DNA of 34,455 nt from a bacterium (GCA_021823645.1 JAKANR010000002.1:1-34455), one strand, 5' to 3'. Shown: positions 14,161 to 23,439, counted from the stretch's first letter. Notes: generated by a model from the letters alone, not told the origin. Made by a program: numbers and translations.

Positions 14161-16032
14161 ATGGAAATTAGAAATATCGCAATCATCGCACATGTAGACC
14201 ATGGGAAAACAAAACTCACGGATGCATTGATGCGCGAAACGGGAATGGTGAAAGAAGGATTCAGTATGGATTCGAACGCCATTGAACTTGAGCGCGGAAT
14301 TACGATTTATTCGAAAAATGCATCGCTGTTTTACAAGGGAGTAAAAATCAATATTGTGGATACACCCGGACATGCCGACTTCGGATCGGAAGTCGAACGC
14401 GTGCTCCGCTCCATCGATTCCGTACTTCTTGTTGTTGACGCACAGGAAGGACCAATGCCACAAACGCGATTCGTACTAAAAAAATCACTTGAGCTCGGAT
14501 TAAAACCGATTGTGGTCATCAATAAAATAGATAAGCCGGCGGCGCGCCCGGAATGGACGCACGATGAGGTGCTCGCACTCTTCATGGATCTCGGCGCAAG
14601 CAACGAACAACTCGATTTCATTACGGTCTTTGCGATTGCGAAAGACGGAATCGCAAAACTCCATCTCTCCGACGAATCCGACAACCTTGTACCTCTGCTT
14701 GATGTTATTTTGAAAGAAGTCCCCCCCGCATCTTCAGACGCACTTACCGCGCTCCCGCTCCGCATACAACCGTTCAATCTCGCATATGACAATTTTCTTG
14801 GACGGCTTGCGATCGGACGCATCTATGAAGGATCGGTGGCGCCAGCGGAAACAATTTACATAAAAAAACCAACCGGTGAAACACGGCAGGCAAAAATAAC
14901 AAAAATATTCACATTCGAGGGAATGGAGCGAAAAGAAACCGCACGCGCGGAAGCCGGCGACATCGTCATGATTGCGGGACTTCCCGATATTTACATCGGG
15001 GAAACCATTTGTAAAACCGCGGACCAGAAACCGCTCCCCGCAATCGCAATCGACGAACCGACCATTTGCCTGAATTTCCTCGTGAACAATTCACCGTTTG
15101 CGGGACGTGAAGGAAAGTTTGTTACCACGAGACAATTGAAGGAACGGCTCGAACGTGAACTTGAAGTAAATGTCGGGCTCAAAATCGATTTTGCTCCCTC
15201 ATCAAACTTGGGACAAACTCCCTCGACCGAATCAAAACAAGCTCCTTCGACAAACGGAGGACAAGGAGGAAGTGATTCATATAAAGTATACGGACGGGGC
15301 GAACTTCATATCGCCATACTGCTCGAGAATATGCGTAGGGAAGGATATGAAATGCAGGTTTCCCAGCCACAGGTTATTTTTAAGGAAGAGAATGGAGTAA
15401 CACTGGAACCGTTCGAGGAAGTGGTTGCCGATGTTCCCGATGAAGTTGCGGGAAGTGTCATTGAAAAACTTTCCAAGCGAAAAGGTATTATGACCACCAT
15501 GCATCCCGAACACGGACATACGCGCATCCTTTTTGATATTCCAACACGTGGATTTTTGGGATACCGCGGAGAATTCATTATCGACACGCGCGGAGAAGGA
15601 ATACTTTCGAGCAGGGTGACGGGATTCCGTCCTTATGCGGGAACGATTCAAAAGCGAACGGTGGGATCGATGACCTCTATGGCATCGGGAAAGGCGCTCG
15701 GATTTTCACTTGCAAACCTGCAGGAACGCGGGGTGTTATATATCGGTCCCGCAACCGAAGTGTATGAGGGAATGGTTATCGGAAATGTTTCGAAAGGAGA
15801 CGAAATGACGGTGAACCCCACAAAAGGAAAAGAACTTTCAAACATGCGCGCAAGCGGATCGGATGATGCGATTATGCTCACCCCTCCGTTTTCTCTCACA
15901 CTCGAACGCGGACTTGAAATCATGCATGAAGACGAATATCTCGAAGTGACGCCGAAAAGCGTACGTCTCCGAAAACAATATCTCACCGAAAACGATCGGG
16001 TGCGCGCAAAACGCGCCGGGGGAAAAAGTTAA
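14161..16032 (+). CDS. typA: Ribosome-associated GTPase TypA/BipA
   Basis: A translational GTPase of the EF-G superfamily used in 50S assembly and stress adaptation. G1 is AHVDHGKT (10-17), switch region ERGITI, G3 DTPGHADF, G4 NKID, followed by domain II, domain III with GRGELHIAILLENMRREG, domain V with FLGYRGEF, and the TypA-specific C-terminal region (TPKSVRLRKQYLTENDR). Its 623 residues are slightly above the usual 600-615 because of a 24-residue insert of three 8-residue repeats (345-368), lying in the loop just before the GRGELH strand where other TypA proteins are short. The insert keeps the frame. No Shine-Dalgarno site lies at the start. Confidence 0.97.
   Translation: MEIRNIAIIAHVDHGKTKLTDALMRETGMVKEGFSMDSNAIELERGITIYSKNASLFYKGVKINIVDTPGHADFGSEVERVLRSIDSVLLVVDAQEGPMPQTRFVLKKSLELGLKPIVVINKIDKPAARPEWTHDEVLALFMDLGASNEQLDFITVFAIAKDGIAKLHLSDESDNLVPLLDVILKEVPPASSDALTALPLRIQPFNLAYDNFLGRLAIGRIYEGSVAPAETIYIKKPTGETRQAKITKIFTFEGMERKETARAEAGDIVMIAGLPDIYIGETICKTADQKPLPAIAIDEPTICLNFLVNNSPFAGREGKFVTTRQLKERLERELEVNVGLKIDFAPSSNLGQTPSTESKQAPSTNGGQGGSDSYKVYGRGELHIAILLENMRREGYEMQVSQPQVIFKEENGVTLEPFEEVVADVPDEVAGSVIEKLSKRKGIMTTMHPEHGHTRILFDIPTRGFLGYRGEFIIDTRGEGILSSRVTGFRPYAGTIQKRTVGSMTSMASGKALGFSLANLQERGVLYIGPATEVYEGMVIGNVSKGDEMTVNPTKGKELSNMRASGSDDAIMLTPPFSLTLERGLEIMHEDEYLEVTPKSVRLRKQYLTENDRVRAKRAGGKS
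15193..15264 (+). repeat. Three 24-bp in-frame tandem repeats inside typA
   Basis: Units 15193-15216, 15217-15240 and 15241-15264 share the frame CTCC(C/T)TCxxC...CAA and encode APSSNLGQ, TPSTESKQ and APSTNGGQ. The complementary strand of such repeats reads as Leu-Ser-Lys-rich shadow ORFs, a known signature of a widespread small palindromic repeat in environmental genomes. Confidence 0.8.
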
Positions 16033-16039
16033 TTCAAGG

Positions 16040-16062
16040 AAAACCGCTTTCTAGCGGTTTTT
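16040..16062. terminator. Terminator shared by typA and the convergent 1605-residue gene
   Basis: AAAACCGCT / AGCGGTTTTT stem with loop TTCT and T/A tracts on both sides. Confidence 0.8.
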
Positions 16063-16068
16063 ATTTTA

Positions 16069-19000
16069 TTAAACATCAATATCATCGAGGTACTTTTCTA
16101 CTACCTCAAGCATATTTTTATAAGATGCGTCATTTAGTTTGTCCATAAAGTCCTCATGACCCCCATCGCGAATATTAGTTCCTGCATCATAGACTGAGTA
16201 GATCTTTTTTATATCACTGAGCGATGTAGTGAAGGAACCACTAGGGCGAGCTGCTTTCCTAAATGCAAGACAGGCTTTTTTCAACGAACCACCATGTTTC
16301 AAAATCCAATTCTCCACACCAATTCCACCAATTCCACCATCAATCTTTTTGTAGCACCCCGCGTCTGACAACATTTTCTTTGCAAGAATAATATTTGCAA
16401 TCACTTCTTTCTTTGTATCCTCTCCATAGGTCTCTTCTACTGAATCGAGTTTTTCAGTTACTGCACTGTGGGAGCCAAATACTTGATCATCTGCTTTTTT
16501 ACCAAACCCAATATCGAGATCTACCGGAGACAAAAATTCTTTTGTTCCTATTTTTGTAATTCCGATTGCGCGAAACTGCACATATCCATTCGATTGAGGA
16601 AACACCACCACTTCTTTTGCACGAACGATTTGTGCAAGTGCGTCAGCATATTGCTTTGCATTTCCAAACTGTGCAGTATCAAGACGAACACCAAAATCAA
16701 AGTCGTATTCTCTCAATTTATTTGTTCCACGAGAAGTTGAACCAGTATCGTGGAACTCTGCACCAGAAATACTCGTTTCATATTTGTCACGAATAGTTAC
16801 TCCCTGCTCACGAAGTACTGAGAAGATAGTATTCTTTAATTCATTTGAAACACCCACCACTTCTTTTCGTTCCTTTTCGTATGTATTCACTATTTCACTC
16901 ACTAACTCATCTTCTTTTTCAGTACGATCTTCTTTTGAAACTAGCAGCGGATCTCCGCCATATTCTTTTACTCCACTAAATATCTCGCGGAGTTTTTCGT
17001 ATTCCTCAATTGAAAATAAAATCTTTCCATTATCATCCACCAACGGAATATAGTATCCATTCTTTGCGATATCAAACGAGTTGTATTTTGTCCTTCCAGA
17101 ACGATCAATAATACAATCTATTTCAGTGAGTGGAAAACCAGTGCGAATGCCATAATGACGATCACCCAGAGTTTGGAACAACTCATATTTATTTGGATCG
17201 TAAGAGGCATCTTTTATTTCAGTCGTATCTTGAAACTGACCACGATCTTTTATTACAAACAACATATTTCCATACCCTTTCGCCAAGGTCACTCCAAGCT
17301 CATTACAAATAGTTCCCGCATCCTTCACTCGACTTAAATCAGTATCAAGTGGAGTTGAATCAGAGCTTGCACTGCCACCCAAAAACTCTTTTGCCACCGA
17401 ACCATTTTGTAAAATATTTGAGAAAAAATTTTCTTCAATTCCTTTCATTAAGTCGCCCGGAGTGAGAGAAAAATTATCCTCCCTTAACATCTGTGCATTT
17501 TTTATGTTTCGTTCATGCGCACGCTCTTTTTCTTTCTTCATTACCTCTCTCATCTCTCCAAATGAGTTAATTCCAATTGGGCGGAGGAAAAGTTCAGCGA
17601 TTCGGTCTTCAACGTTTTGTCCCTCTTTTATCTGAAGATCAGAACGAAGTTTTTTATAAAGCTCCGGGATTGGAAGTTCTTCAGAGAGACCGTCGGATTT
17701 TTGCCCAAACTGGGTTTGCTCGTAGAGTGTCTGCAATTTCCTGAAAAGGTATCCCACATGGAGAAGATCATCAAAGGAGAGTGTATTCCATCCATTAGTT
17801 TCTGCCTTTGTGAGCACTACCTGACCCCGCCCAATGATCTCAGCATATTTTGCGAGTGAAGAATTGCCACCTTTTACGTGGATGTTCATCATGTCCCTAT
17901 AAAGGATATTCTGGCGCATCCGAGGAGAACTCTCCTTCAATACACGACTTCCATTTCCCGAGATTAAGTTTTGTGATATTGTTTCATCTTTATGAAGTTG
18001 ATTGAAGATGCGTAAAATTTTCCCAACAAACGGGATATTGTTTTCAATAAAAACTGATTCAATTTTTTTGTATGTTATTTCCGGATCTTCGGTTGCAACA
18101 ATCTGGTTTATTATTTCATCTCTAATTCGACGAAGTTCTTGAGACTGACACTCTTCAATTCCTGCAAGGATTTTAAGGTAACGCTCTTGTAGTTCTGGAG
18201 ACACTTCTGAGAGTCGATCAAAAATTACTGAGAAATGTTTTCCTGATATATCCTGCTTCATTGTCTCACCAATTTTCTTGGTGAGTATTATTACTTTTGT
18301 CCGTTCTTCATTTGATGCATTTATATATTTTTCAAAAATCGAGTTCCAATTACTTCTTAGAATTCCACCTGGAATTGCTTCGGTAAGTGCGATTATTTCT
18401 TTTGCGGTACATTTTTCGCCCATTACTGCTTGCAAGGCACGAGAAGAAACAAGAAGATCATCATATTCTTTTTGTTTTATTGCATGTCCAAACAATATTC
18501 CCAACTGTTCCTTCTTTTGTTCGTTATTCTCTGTAAGTATGTTCACAAGGTCTTCGTTAAAATATCGTTTTGCTTTTAGACCGTTAAAGACGCCCTTGAG
18601 CATAGGAATTGCAGTGGTTGAGAGACCGTCATATTTTTTCGCATATTCCTCGTGAATTTCTTTTGGAGCAAATTGGAAGGAAACGCTATGGGTGACCGCA
18701 TCCCAATTATCTTCCGTAAGAGCTCGATATGCCTTGATTTGCATTTCTTCCGGAAGATGTATAAAAATATTATTCTCAGAATTAAAAAGGTTGATAAGTA
18801 TATTTGAAATACTCGTATCTTTCCTTTTTACATGGGAAAGTACGTCAATCAAGACCTCAATGTGCGCATCTTTTATTTCGGCATAACGGTTTTGATTTGT
18901 TTCCACAAGACATTCAAGAGCAAACATCCGAACGCTGTAAGATTTCGTTGAGTCCAAAAGGTTTGCATATTGTGCCTCAAGAAGCTCATTCACCTTATCC

Positions 19001-20886
19001 TTCATTTCCTCACAATGACCAAGTTTATAAAGCTCGCTCCAATGCTTATTTTTTAATGCGTCCACCACCTCCTGTTCGCCAATACGCATAAGGTTTTCAT
19101 GGCGTTCCTTTTCCACATCAATATCCGGAAACACTCGCTTTACTCTTCCTGAAATTTCCCAACCCGATTTCCTTCCGCGAATCCTTTCCAAGATAATTTC
19201 TTTTATCTTTTCTCTATCTATCGCGAAGTAATCGATAATATATTCAGGAGTGCTGTAGTTATCAGATGAGGAGAGAATTTCACGAATAAGATAGTCTTCT
19301 GCAGATTTAAGCACCTCCGGAGTTCTGAGAAACATCATTTTATGAGTCTCGGGATATTCGCTGTCTATAAAGTTTTTGATTTTGTGGAAATCATTTTGAA
19401 AAAAAGTTCTACTTGAAAACTCAGAGGTTAGTAAGTAGTGAATTGCTTCTTTACGTTTCCATTTTTCGTCTGGAGACCAATCAATACTAAATTCATGATT
19501 AAACACATAGAGTCGGTCAAGATTTCCATGGGCCATAAGCTCAAAATATATCTCCCGGGCTGCGGATTGAAGTTCTTTATTTTTTGTATCAAACTTTACG
19601 CCAAATCGCTCCTTTCTTTCTTTTATATCGCGGTCGTATACATCTCCATAGGTAATTCCATTCAAGATTCCCGCACTTACCCCAGCTTCATAGGCATCGT
19701 CAGAAAGGTTTAACAATTCACGAGCACTTTGGATCAAAGCGCTATTATCGGCATCTTTGTCACGAAGTAGATTTTTAAGAATTTCCTCACCCACTTTGTT
19801 TTTTATTTCTTGGGACGGATTAATCCAATTGAGAAAATCCGCCATCTTTGTGACATTCCACGAGTGAAGTTCAGCGGTAAGTTTTTTAACAACTTGATGT
19901 TTATTCTCGCGATCAAAAAGAGCCTCATTCACCTCTTGAGGAGTTAGCAATTTTTCGATTCCATCAAAACGATAGAGAGAAATTGATTTGCTTTTCTTTA
20001 GTGAGTCCTCAATTCCCTCTCTAAATGAATCCAAAAATTCTTCGTGGGAAATTTCGGAATCAATATCAAGTTCTCTTGCTCGATTTGTCGCAGCTTCAAG
20101 ATCGTACTGTGCTTTTTTAAGTACTCCCGTTTTGTACGCATTTTTTAGTTCTTTTGAATTGAGAAATTCGTCCTGGAAGGGAAATTTTAATTTTATTGCA
20201 GAGACTTTATCGAATGCATCATTTTGGGCACATTGAATTATTATTGATTCAGCGGCAGTTTGAACTTCTGTTTCTGATATTCCAAATTTTGAAGTATATT
20301 CAGAAATGTCGTCTCCACCACTCATCAAATGCTTGATTCCTTCAATTCCCGCTTTATGCACTTCTTCACTCTTTAAGAATTCTTCAGTGAGAATTGGTGG
20401 AAGTGATTCTTCGAACTTCTTATCTTCATCATCTTCTGGATATTCAAATTTTGGTTTAAAAACTCCCTGTTTTATGTGGTACAGTTCTTCGCGACGTCTG
20501 TCGTTTGTTATTTCTTCACGTGCACAAAATTCGGTAGTTAACCCATATTGAACCGTAATACCCCTAAGGTTGTGAGTGCAGCCACGTTCTTTCTCATGGG
20601 AGATACCCTGGATAATCATTTCTTCAACCCAATGTTTTGTTGAAGGGAGTTTTATAAATTCAGGTGGAATTCGTTCATAGTATGCGTTAAGCGCATAGAG
20701 TGGATTTCCTTTTAATGCGAGTTCTTCAACATTTTTCTGAAATTTTTCGATCTCGTTGAAATCTTCGGGAGAGAGTTCATCTTCTAGTTGTTCAACACCC
20801 TTTCTGAATTCCAAAAAAACATCGCCTTGTTCTATTAATTTTTCTGACTTCCTTATCTCATTAGGAAGTGGCGGGGATTCGTTCAT
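16069..20886 (-). CDS. Giant protein: helical scaffold with C-terminal class I CCA/OAS-type nucleotidyltransferase
   Basis: 1605 residues. About 1-1130 are charged and almost wholly helical, HEAT/ARM-like in texture, with no membrane segment. A middle region (about 1150-1300) has GGSASSDSTPLDTDLS (1170-1185), which fits a GG/S...DxD nucleotidyltransferase pattern but may be coincidence, then HYGIRTGFPLTEID (1244 onward). The last about 250 residues match the class I nucleotidyltransferase plan: GSTSRGT (1382-1388), D1395-x-D1397, a third acidic strand VDLDIGF (D1456/D1458), and GGIGGIGVENWILKHGGS (1517-1534), parallel to GGFSGYL...HYGSF of archaeal CCA-adding enzymes. A TATACT box ends 9 nt before ATG with no ribosome site. 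Single-gene unit; substrate unknown. Confidence 0.8.
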   Translation of the reverse strand: MNESPPLPNEIRKSEKLIEQGDVFLEFRKGVEQLEDELSPEDFNEIEKFQKNVEELALKGNPLYALNAYYERIPPEFIKLPSTKHWVEEMIIQGISHEKERGCTHNLRGITVQYGLTTEFCAREEITNDRRREELYHIKQGVFKPKFEYPEDDEDKKFEESLPPILTEEFLKSEEVHKAGIEGIKHLMSGGDDISEYTSKFGISETEVQTAAESIIIQCAQNDAFDKVSAIKLKFPFQDEFLNSKELKNAYKTGVLKKAQYDLEAATNRARELDIDSEISHEEFLDSFREGIEDSLKKSKSISLYRFDGIEKLLTPQEVNEALFDRENKHQVVKKLTAELHSWNVTKMADFLNWINPSQEIKNKVGEEILKNLLRDKDADNSALIQSARELLNLSDDAYEAGVSAGILNGITYGDVYDRDIKERKERFGVKFDTKNKELQSAAREIYFELMAHGNLDRLYVFNHEFSIDWSPDEKWKRKEAIHYLLTSEFSSRTFFQNDFHKIKNFIDSEYPETHKMMFLRTPEVLKSAEDYLIREILSSSDNYSTPEYIIDYFAIDREKIKEIILERIRGRKSGWEISGRVKRVFPDIDVEKERHENLMRIGEQEVVDALKNKHWSELYKLGHCEEMKDKVNELLEAQYANLLDSTKSYSVRMFALECLVETNQNRYAEIKDAHIEVLIDVLSHVKRKDTSISNILINLFNSENNIFIHLPEEMQIKAYRALTEDNWDAVTHSVSFQFAPKEIHEEYAKKYDGLSTTAIPMLKGVFNGLKAKRYFNEDLVNILTENNEQKKEQLGILFGHAIKQKEYDDLLVSSRALQAVMGEKCTAKEIIALTEAIPGGILRSNWNSIFEKYINASNEERTKVIILTKKIGETMKQDISGKHFSVIFDRLSEVSPELQERYLKILAGIEECQSQELRRIRDEIINQIVATEDPEITYKKIESVFIENNIPFVGKILRIFNQLHKDETISQNLISGNGSRVLKESSPRMRQNILYRDMMNIHVKGGNSSLAKYAEIIGRGQVVLTKAETNGWNTLSFDDLLHVGYLFRKLQTLYEQTQFGQKSDGLSEELPIPELYKKLRSDLQIKEGQNVEDRIAELFLRPIGINSFGEMREVMKKEKERAHERNIKNAQMLREDNFSLTPGDLMKGIEENFFSNILQNGSVAKEFLGGSASSDSTPLDTDLSRVKDAGTICNELGVTLAKGYGNMLFVIKDRGQFQDTTEIKDASYDPNKYELFQTLGDRHYGIRTGFPLTEIDCIIDRSGRTKYNSFDIAKNGYYIPLVDDNGKILFSIEEYEKLREIFSGVKEYGGDPLLVSKEDRTEKEDELVSEIVNTYEKERKEVVGVSNELKNTIFSVLREQGVTIRDKYETSISGAEFHDTGSTSRGTNKLREYDFDFGVRLDTAQFGNAKQYADALAQIVRAKEVVVFPQSNGYVQFRAIGITKIGTKEFLSPVDLDIGFGKKADDQVFGSHSAVTEKLDSVEETYGEDTKKEVIANIILAKKMLSDAGCYKKIDGGIGGIGVENWILKHGGSLKKACLAFRKAARPSGSFTTSLSDIKKIYSVYDAGTNIRDGGHEDFMDKLNDASYKNMLEVVEKYLDDIDV

Positions 20887-20895
20887 TATGTTCTG

Positions 20896-20901
20896 AGTAT
20901 A
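20896..20901 (-). promoter_or_regulatory. -10 box (TATACT) for the 1605-residue gene
   Basis: TATACT ends 9 nt before the ATG at 20886, predicting a leader of only a few nucleotides. Confidence 0.5.
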
Positions 20902-20974
20902 ACCCCAAAATAGTGGAAAGAAAACCTTTTTTGTTCTATTATCAATAACAGAAATTTAAAAAGGAGAAATAGAA

Positions 20975-21922
20975 ATGAAAGAGAAAATCACCCCCTACCT
21001 TCAAAAACTTATCGACGGCGGAAATGCCGCAATCGCTTTTCAATTCAAAAAGAGAAAGCAAAAGAAACTAAAACCGAAATTTAAAAATCCCGATCCGCTT
21101 GGTGAAGACGAAAAATACAGTCCAGTTAAAGGATTGGTTCACAAATTTCGCAACAGGGTATTATGGAAACTCACCTATGATTGCGCGGCATATTGCAGAT
21201 TCTGTACGCGAATTCGCCAGATCGGATCACCCGAAGGAGATCTTTCCTACGAAGAAATTGACGCAGGAGCGGAATATATCCGGACACATCCCGAAATATA
21301 TGAAGTAATTTTGAGCGGAGGTGATGGAATATATCGTGTACACTACTCGATGTATGTGCTCGATACGCTCATGAAAATCGATTCGGTGAAAGTCATACGT
21401 ATTGGCACGCGAATGCCTCTTCACTCACCGGATAGTTTCAAAACGAAACTGTTCAAAGAATTGCTCAAAAAAATGAGATATATCGCAAAACGAAAACAAT
21501 TACTTGTGCTCATCCACATCAATCATCCGGAAGAACTCACAAAAAAGGTGATGAATGTGATACGCACAATAAAAAAAACCGGAGCAAGCATCCTTACGCA
21601 AACTGTTTTGGTAAAAAATCTGAATGATAACGTTGATATACTCGAAAAATTATTCACCACACTCTACCAAAATGGCATACGTCCGTATTATCTCTACCGG
21701 TGCGATTATGAAGAGGACCTCCGACCGTATATATGTTCATACGCGGAAGAGAAAAAAATCGCCACAGAACTTCGCAGACGTCTTCCGGGACCGGCATACC
21801 CGATGTACGTTGTCGATCTTCCCGAAGGACGAGGAAAGATTCCTCCCCCGCTCAATTTTTGGAAAAATACCGGAAGTTCACGAGCTTGTTTCGATTTCGA
21901 CGGAAAGAAAATCAAGATATAA
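20975..21922 (+). CDS. KamA-family radical SAM protein (lysine 2,3-aminomutase-like)
   Basis: A radical SAM enzyme with the Cys-x3-Cys-x2-Cys cluster motif C70-AAY-C74-RF-C77, then the SAM-contact ILSGGDG, RIGTRMP, the TQTVLVKNLND block and PYYLYRCD. The pyridoxal-phosphate Lys region of lysine 2,3-aminomutases, normally PGGGGK, appears as PEGRGK with K288. At 315 residues it is much shorter than lysine 2,3-aminomutase (about 415) and nearer EpmB (about 340). It may act on lysine, beta-lysine or an EF-P lysine, but no EF-P or epmA gene lies here. AAAGGAG gives a good ribosome site. Confidence 0.88.
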   Translation: MKEKITPYLQKLIDGGNAAIAFQFKKRKQKKLKPKFKNPDPLGEDEKYSPVKGLVHKFRNRVLWKLTYDCAAYCRFCTRIRQIGSPEGDLSYEEIDAGAEYIRTHPEIYEVILSGGDGIYRVHYSMYVLDTLMKIDSVKVIRIGTRMPLHSPDSFKTKLFKELLKKMRYIAKRKQLLVLIHINHPEELTKKVMNVIRTIKKTGASILTQTVLVKNLNDNVDILEKLFTTLYQNGIRPYYLYRCDYEEDLRPYICSYAEEKKIATELRRRLPGPAYPMYVVDLPEGRGKIPPPLNFWKNTGSSRACFDFDGKKIKI

Positions 21923-21927
21923 CCGTC

Positions 21928-21957
21928 ATCCCCCAAACAACATGTTGGGGGGATTTT
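21928..21957 (+). terminator. Intrinsic terminator
   Basis: ATCCCCCAA / TTGGGGGGAT stem with T tract, after the radical SAM gene. Confidence 0.85.
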
Positions 21958-21959
21958 TA

Positions 21960-21989
21960 TTGACTTATGTACCGAAATCGACGTATGAT
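21960..21989 (+). promoter_or_regulatory. Promoter of the 22025 gene
   Basis: TTGACT, an 18-nt spacer, then TATGAT, immediately after the upstream terminator. Confidence 0.65.
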
Positions 21990-22024
21990 ATGTTCAGTTC
22001 AATCACAACAAAAGAGGTGCAGTA

Positions 22025-22579
22025 ATGGAAGAACAGAAAAACGAAACACCCAAAGAAACCACGCTTCATTTCTATGATACATTTGGAAATGAAGAGAAGG
22101 AAATTCTGAAGGACACCATAGTTATTTCGGAAACGGAACTCACCGAACAAATTTCCGATCTTCCGAACACTCCGATTTACATCGGCGGAATATCGAGGGA
22201 TTTAAACCCCGGAGAAGTCATTAATCTGATTCTCGAGGAAAATTATCTATGCAGAAACGTTACGGTGCTCGATTACAAAGAAAACCCCATTCCCTCGTCT
22301 CTAACTCACAAAATAGAAAATCCGGAGGTATACCCCACACTTGAAGCGTTACTCACAGATAACGAGAGTGAAGATGTGCGCGTCGTCCGCACGGAAGACG
22401 GGCATCGGATATGGTTCGACAGAGCATTCGGATGTCTTCTCGAGGACATGGAAAATCAAAAAGAAACGGAGCCCGCAGAGAAAGAAGAAGCACCATTGTG
22501 GCGCGAGAGAATATGGTTCTGGTTATTCGTTCTTGCCATAGCCGGCATCATGGCATGGAGTCTCATTGTCAACAATTAA
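22025..22579 (+). CDS. Hypothetical tail-anchored membrane protein
   Basis: The 184-residue protein has a soluble acidic N-terminal part and one C-terminal transmembrane helix (about residues 160-181, IWFWLFVLAIAGIMAWSLIV). This topology leaves about 155 residues in the cytoplasm. GAGGTG precedes the ATG. Promoter (21960) and terminator (22584) make it a single-gene unit. No family recognised. Confidence 0.7.
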   Translation: MEEQKNETPKETTLHFYDTFGNEEKEILKDTIVISETELTEQISDLPNTPIYIGGISRDLNPGEVINLILEENYLCRNVTVLDYKENPIPSSLTHKIENPEVYPTLEALLTDNESEDVRVVRTEDGHRIWFDRAFGCLLEDMENQKETEPAEKEEAPLWRERIWFWLFVLAIAGIMAWSLIVNN

Positions 22580-22583
22580 AAAC

Positions 22584-22612
22584 AATCCCCTGATTTTTAT
22601 CGGGGGATTTTT
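22584..22612 (+). terminator. Intrinsic terminator
   Basis: AATCCCCTGA / TCGGGGGATTTTT stem-loop. Confidence 0.85.
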
Positions 22613-22618
22613 GCGATT

Positions 22619-22627
22619 TGATATACT
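22619..22627 (+). promoter_or_regulatory. Extended -10 (TGATATACT) before the hemerythrin gene
   Basis: The box ends 7 nt before the ATG at 22635, indicating a leaderless message and supporting that ATG as the original start. Confidence 0.6.
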
Positions 22628-22634
22628 AAAGTAT

Positions 22635-23042
22635 ATGGAACAAATAACGTGAAGATCGGATTACAGCGTCAACGTAAAGGAGATCGACGAACAACATCGA
22701 AACTTCGTTTCCATCATGGATACGCTCTATAATGCAATTCAAAAGAGAGAAACCGAAAAAGTGCTCGGCGACACATTCGCTCAACTGATGCACTACAAAG
22801 AATTTCATTTCGCGACCGAAGAGAAATACTTCGATAAATTCAATTACGACGGCGCGGAAGAACACAAAAAAGCACACCAGGGATTCAGAGACAGGGTGAC
22901 CGAGCTCCAAAAGAGGAGCAACGAGGATCATCTTGTGGTGTCGATTGAGACACTCGATTTTATGGAAAATTGGCTCGTTGACCACCTCGCTCTGATGGAT
23001 AAAAAATATACAAAGTGTTTCAACGAACACGGATTGTATTAA
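22635..23042 (+). pseudogene. Hemerythrin-like gene with TGA at the conserved Trp codon 6
   Basis: Bacteriohemerythrins bind O2 at a di-iron site. Reading from ATG 22635 gives MEQIT-stop-RSDYSVNVKEIDEQHRNF: the family opening with its first iron-ligand His (EIDEQH, codon 21) intact, but TGA (22650-22652) where bacteriohemerythrins carry a conserved Trp. Further His/Glu ligands follow: HYKEFHFATEE, EEHKKAH and WLVDHLALMD. The 136-codon length is normal. The open part begins at ATG 22716, which would lose helix A and the first ligand. A single G-to-A change (TGG to TGA) explains it. Readthrough or sequencing error cannot be excluded; genome-wide TGA recoding is unlikely since TGA ends other genes here. 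Confidence 0.78.
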
Positions 23043-23062
23043 AAGAAATACATGATACACAT

Positions 23063-23398
23063 ATGACACAACTCAACGAAATCACAGAAAAAGCAAAGGC
23101 GATCATGCAACAATACAAAGAAGAATACCCGAGTGTGGTAGTCGACAGAGATTATTTTCCGTTCAAAATCACCGAGGAATGGGGAGAGTGTCTTCAAACC
23201 TATCTTATGCTCACCGACCGCGGGAGACAGAAAGGAAAAAATAAAGATGAAATCAAAAAAGAATTTGCCGAAGAATTTGCGGACGTTTTCGCGTTTCTCC
23301 TCCTTTTTGCCGAAGGGGAAAATATTGATTTGGTGGAAAGCATTGAAAAAAAATGGTTTTCCCGCCTCAAAGACAAGAAAACCATCATTGAAAACTGA
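23063..23398 (+). CDS. MazG-like nucleotide pyrophosphohydrolase
   Basis: A 111-residue single-domain all-alpha NTP-PPase family protein. The metal-binding pattern is EEWGECLQ followed about 37 residues later by EEFADVFAFLLL, matching EExxE...ExxD. These enzymes hydrolyse (d)NTPs to monophosphate and pyrophosphate, cleaning damaged or excess nucleotides. The start at 23063 is preferred over 23015, which overlaps the hemerythrin gene. No ribosome site is visible. It begins 20 nt after the hemerythrin stop, probably cotranscribed. Confidence 0.85.
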   Translation: MTQLNEITEKAKAIMQQYKEEYPSVVVDRDYFPFKITEEWGECLQTYLMLTDRGRQKGKNKDEIKKEFAEEFADVFAFLLLFAEGENIDLVESIEKKWFSRLKDKKTIIEN

Positions 23399-23407
23399 AT
23401 AGAACCA

Positions 23408-23439
23408 ACAAGGTGTTATGCTATAGCATAACACCTTGT
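23408..23439. repeat. 32-bp perfect palindrome without a loop
   Basis: ACAAGGTGTTATGCTA followed directly by its reverse complement, just after the MazG-like gene stop. There is no T tract, so it is a poor intrinsic terminator on paper; as RNA it would still form a very strong hairpin. It lies between convergent genes. A similar 44-bp palindrome is at 31131. Confidence 0.7.

Noticed and set aside
15179-15370. Minus-strand ORF with Leu-Ser-Lys-rich sequence inside typA
   Set aside because: It is the antisense reading of the 24-bp repeats, a common artefact of such repeats, not a gene.
16069-20886. CBASS or other cyclic-nucleotide defence operon based on the C-terminal nucleotidyltransferase
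   Set aside because: No effector, Cap2/Cap3-like or nuclease gene lies beside it; flanking genes are typA and a radical SAM enzyme in opposite orientations, and the C-terminal motif fits class I CCA enzymes at least as well.
2168-23042. Genome-wide stop-codon reassignment (TGA as Trp or Gly, or TAA recoded)
   Set aside because: TGA ends rsgA, 12559-12924 and 23063-23398 at expected family lengths and TAA ends many others; Trp is encoded by TGG throughout. The two internal stops are isolated.
23015-23062. Upstream start for the MazG-like gene
   Set aside because: It lies within the hemerythrin frame and adds residues not found in MazG-like proteins; ATG 23063 begins just before the domain.
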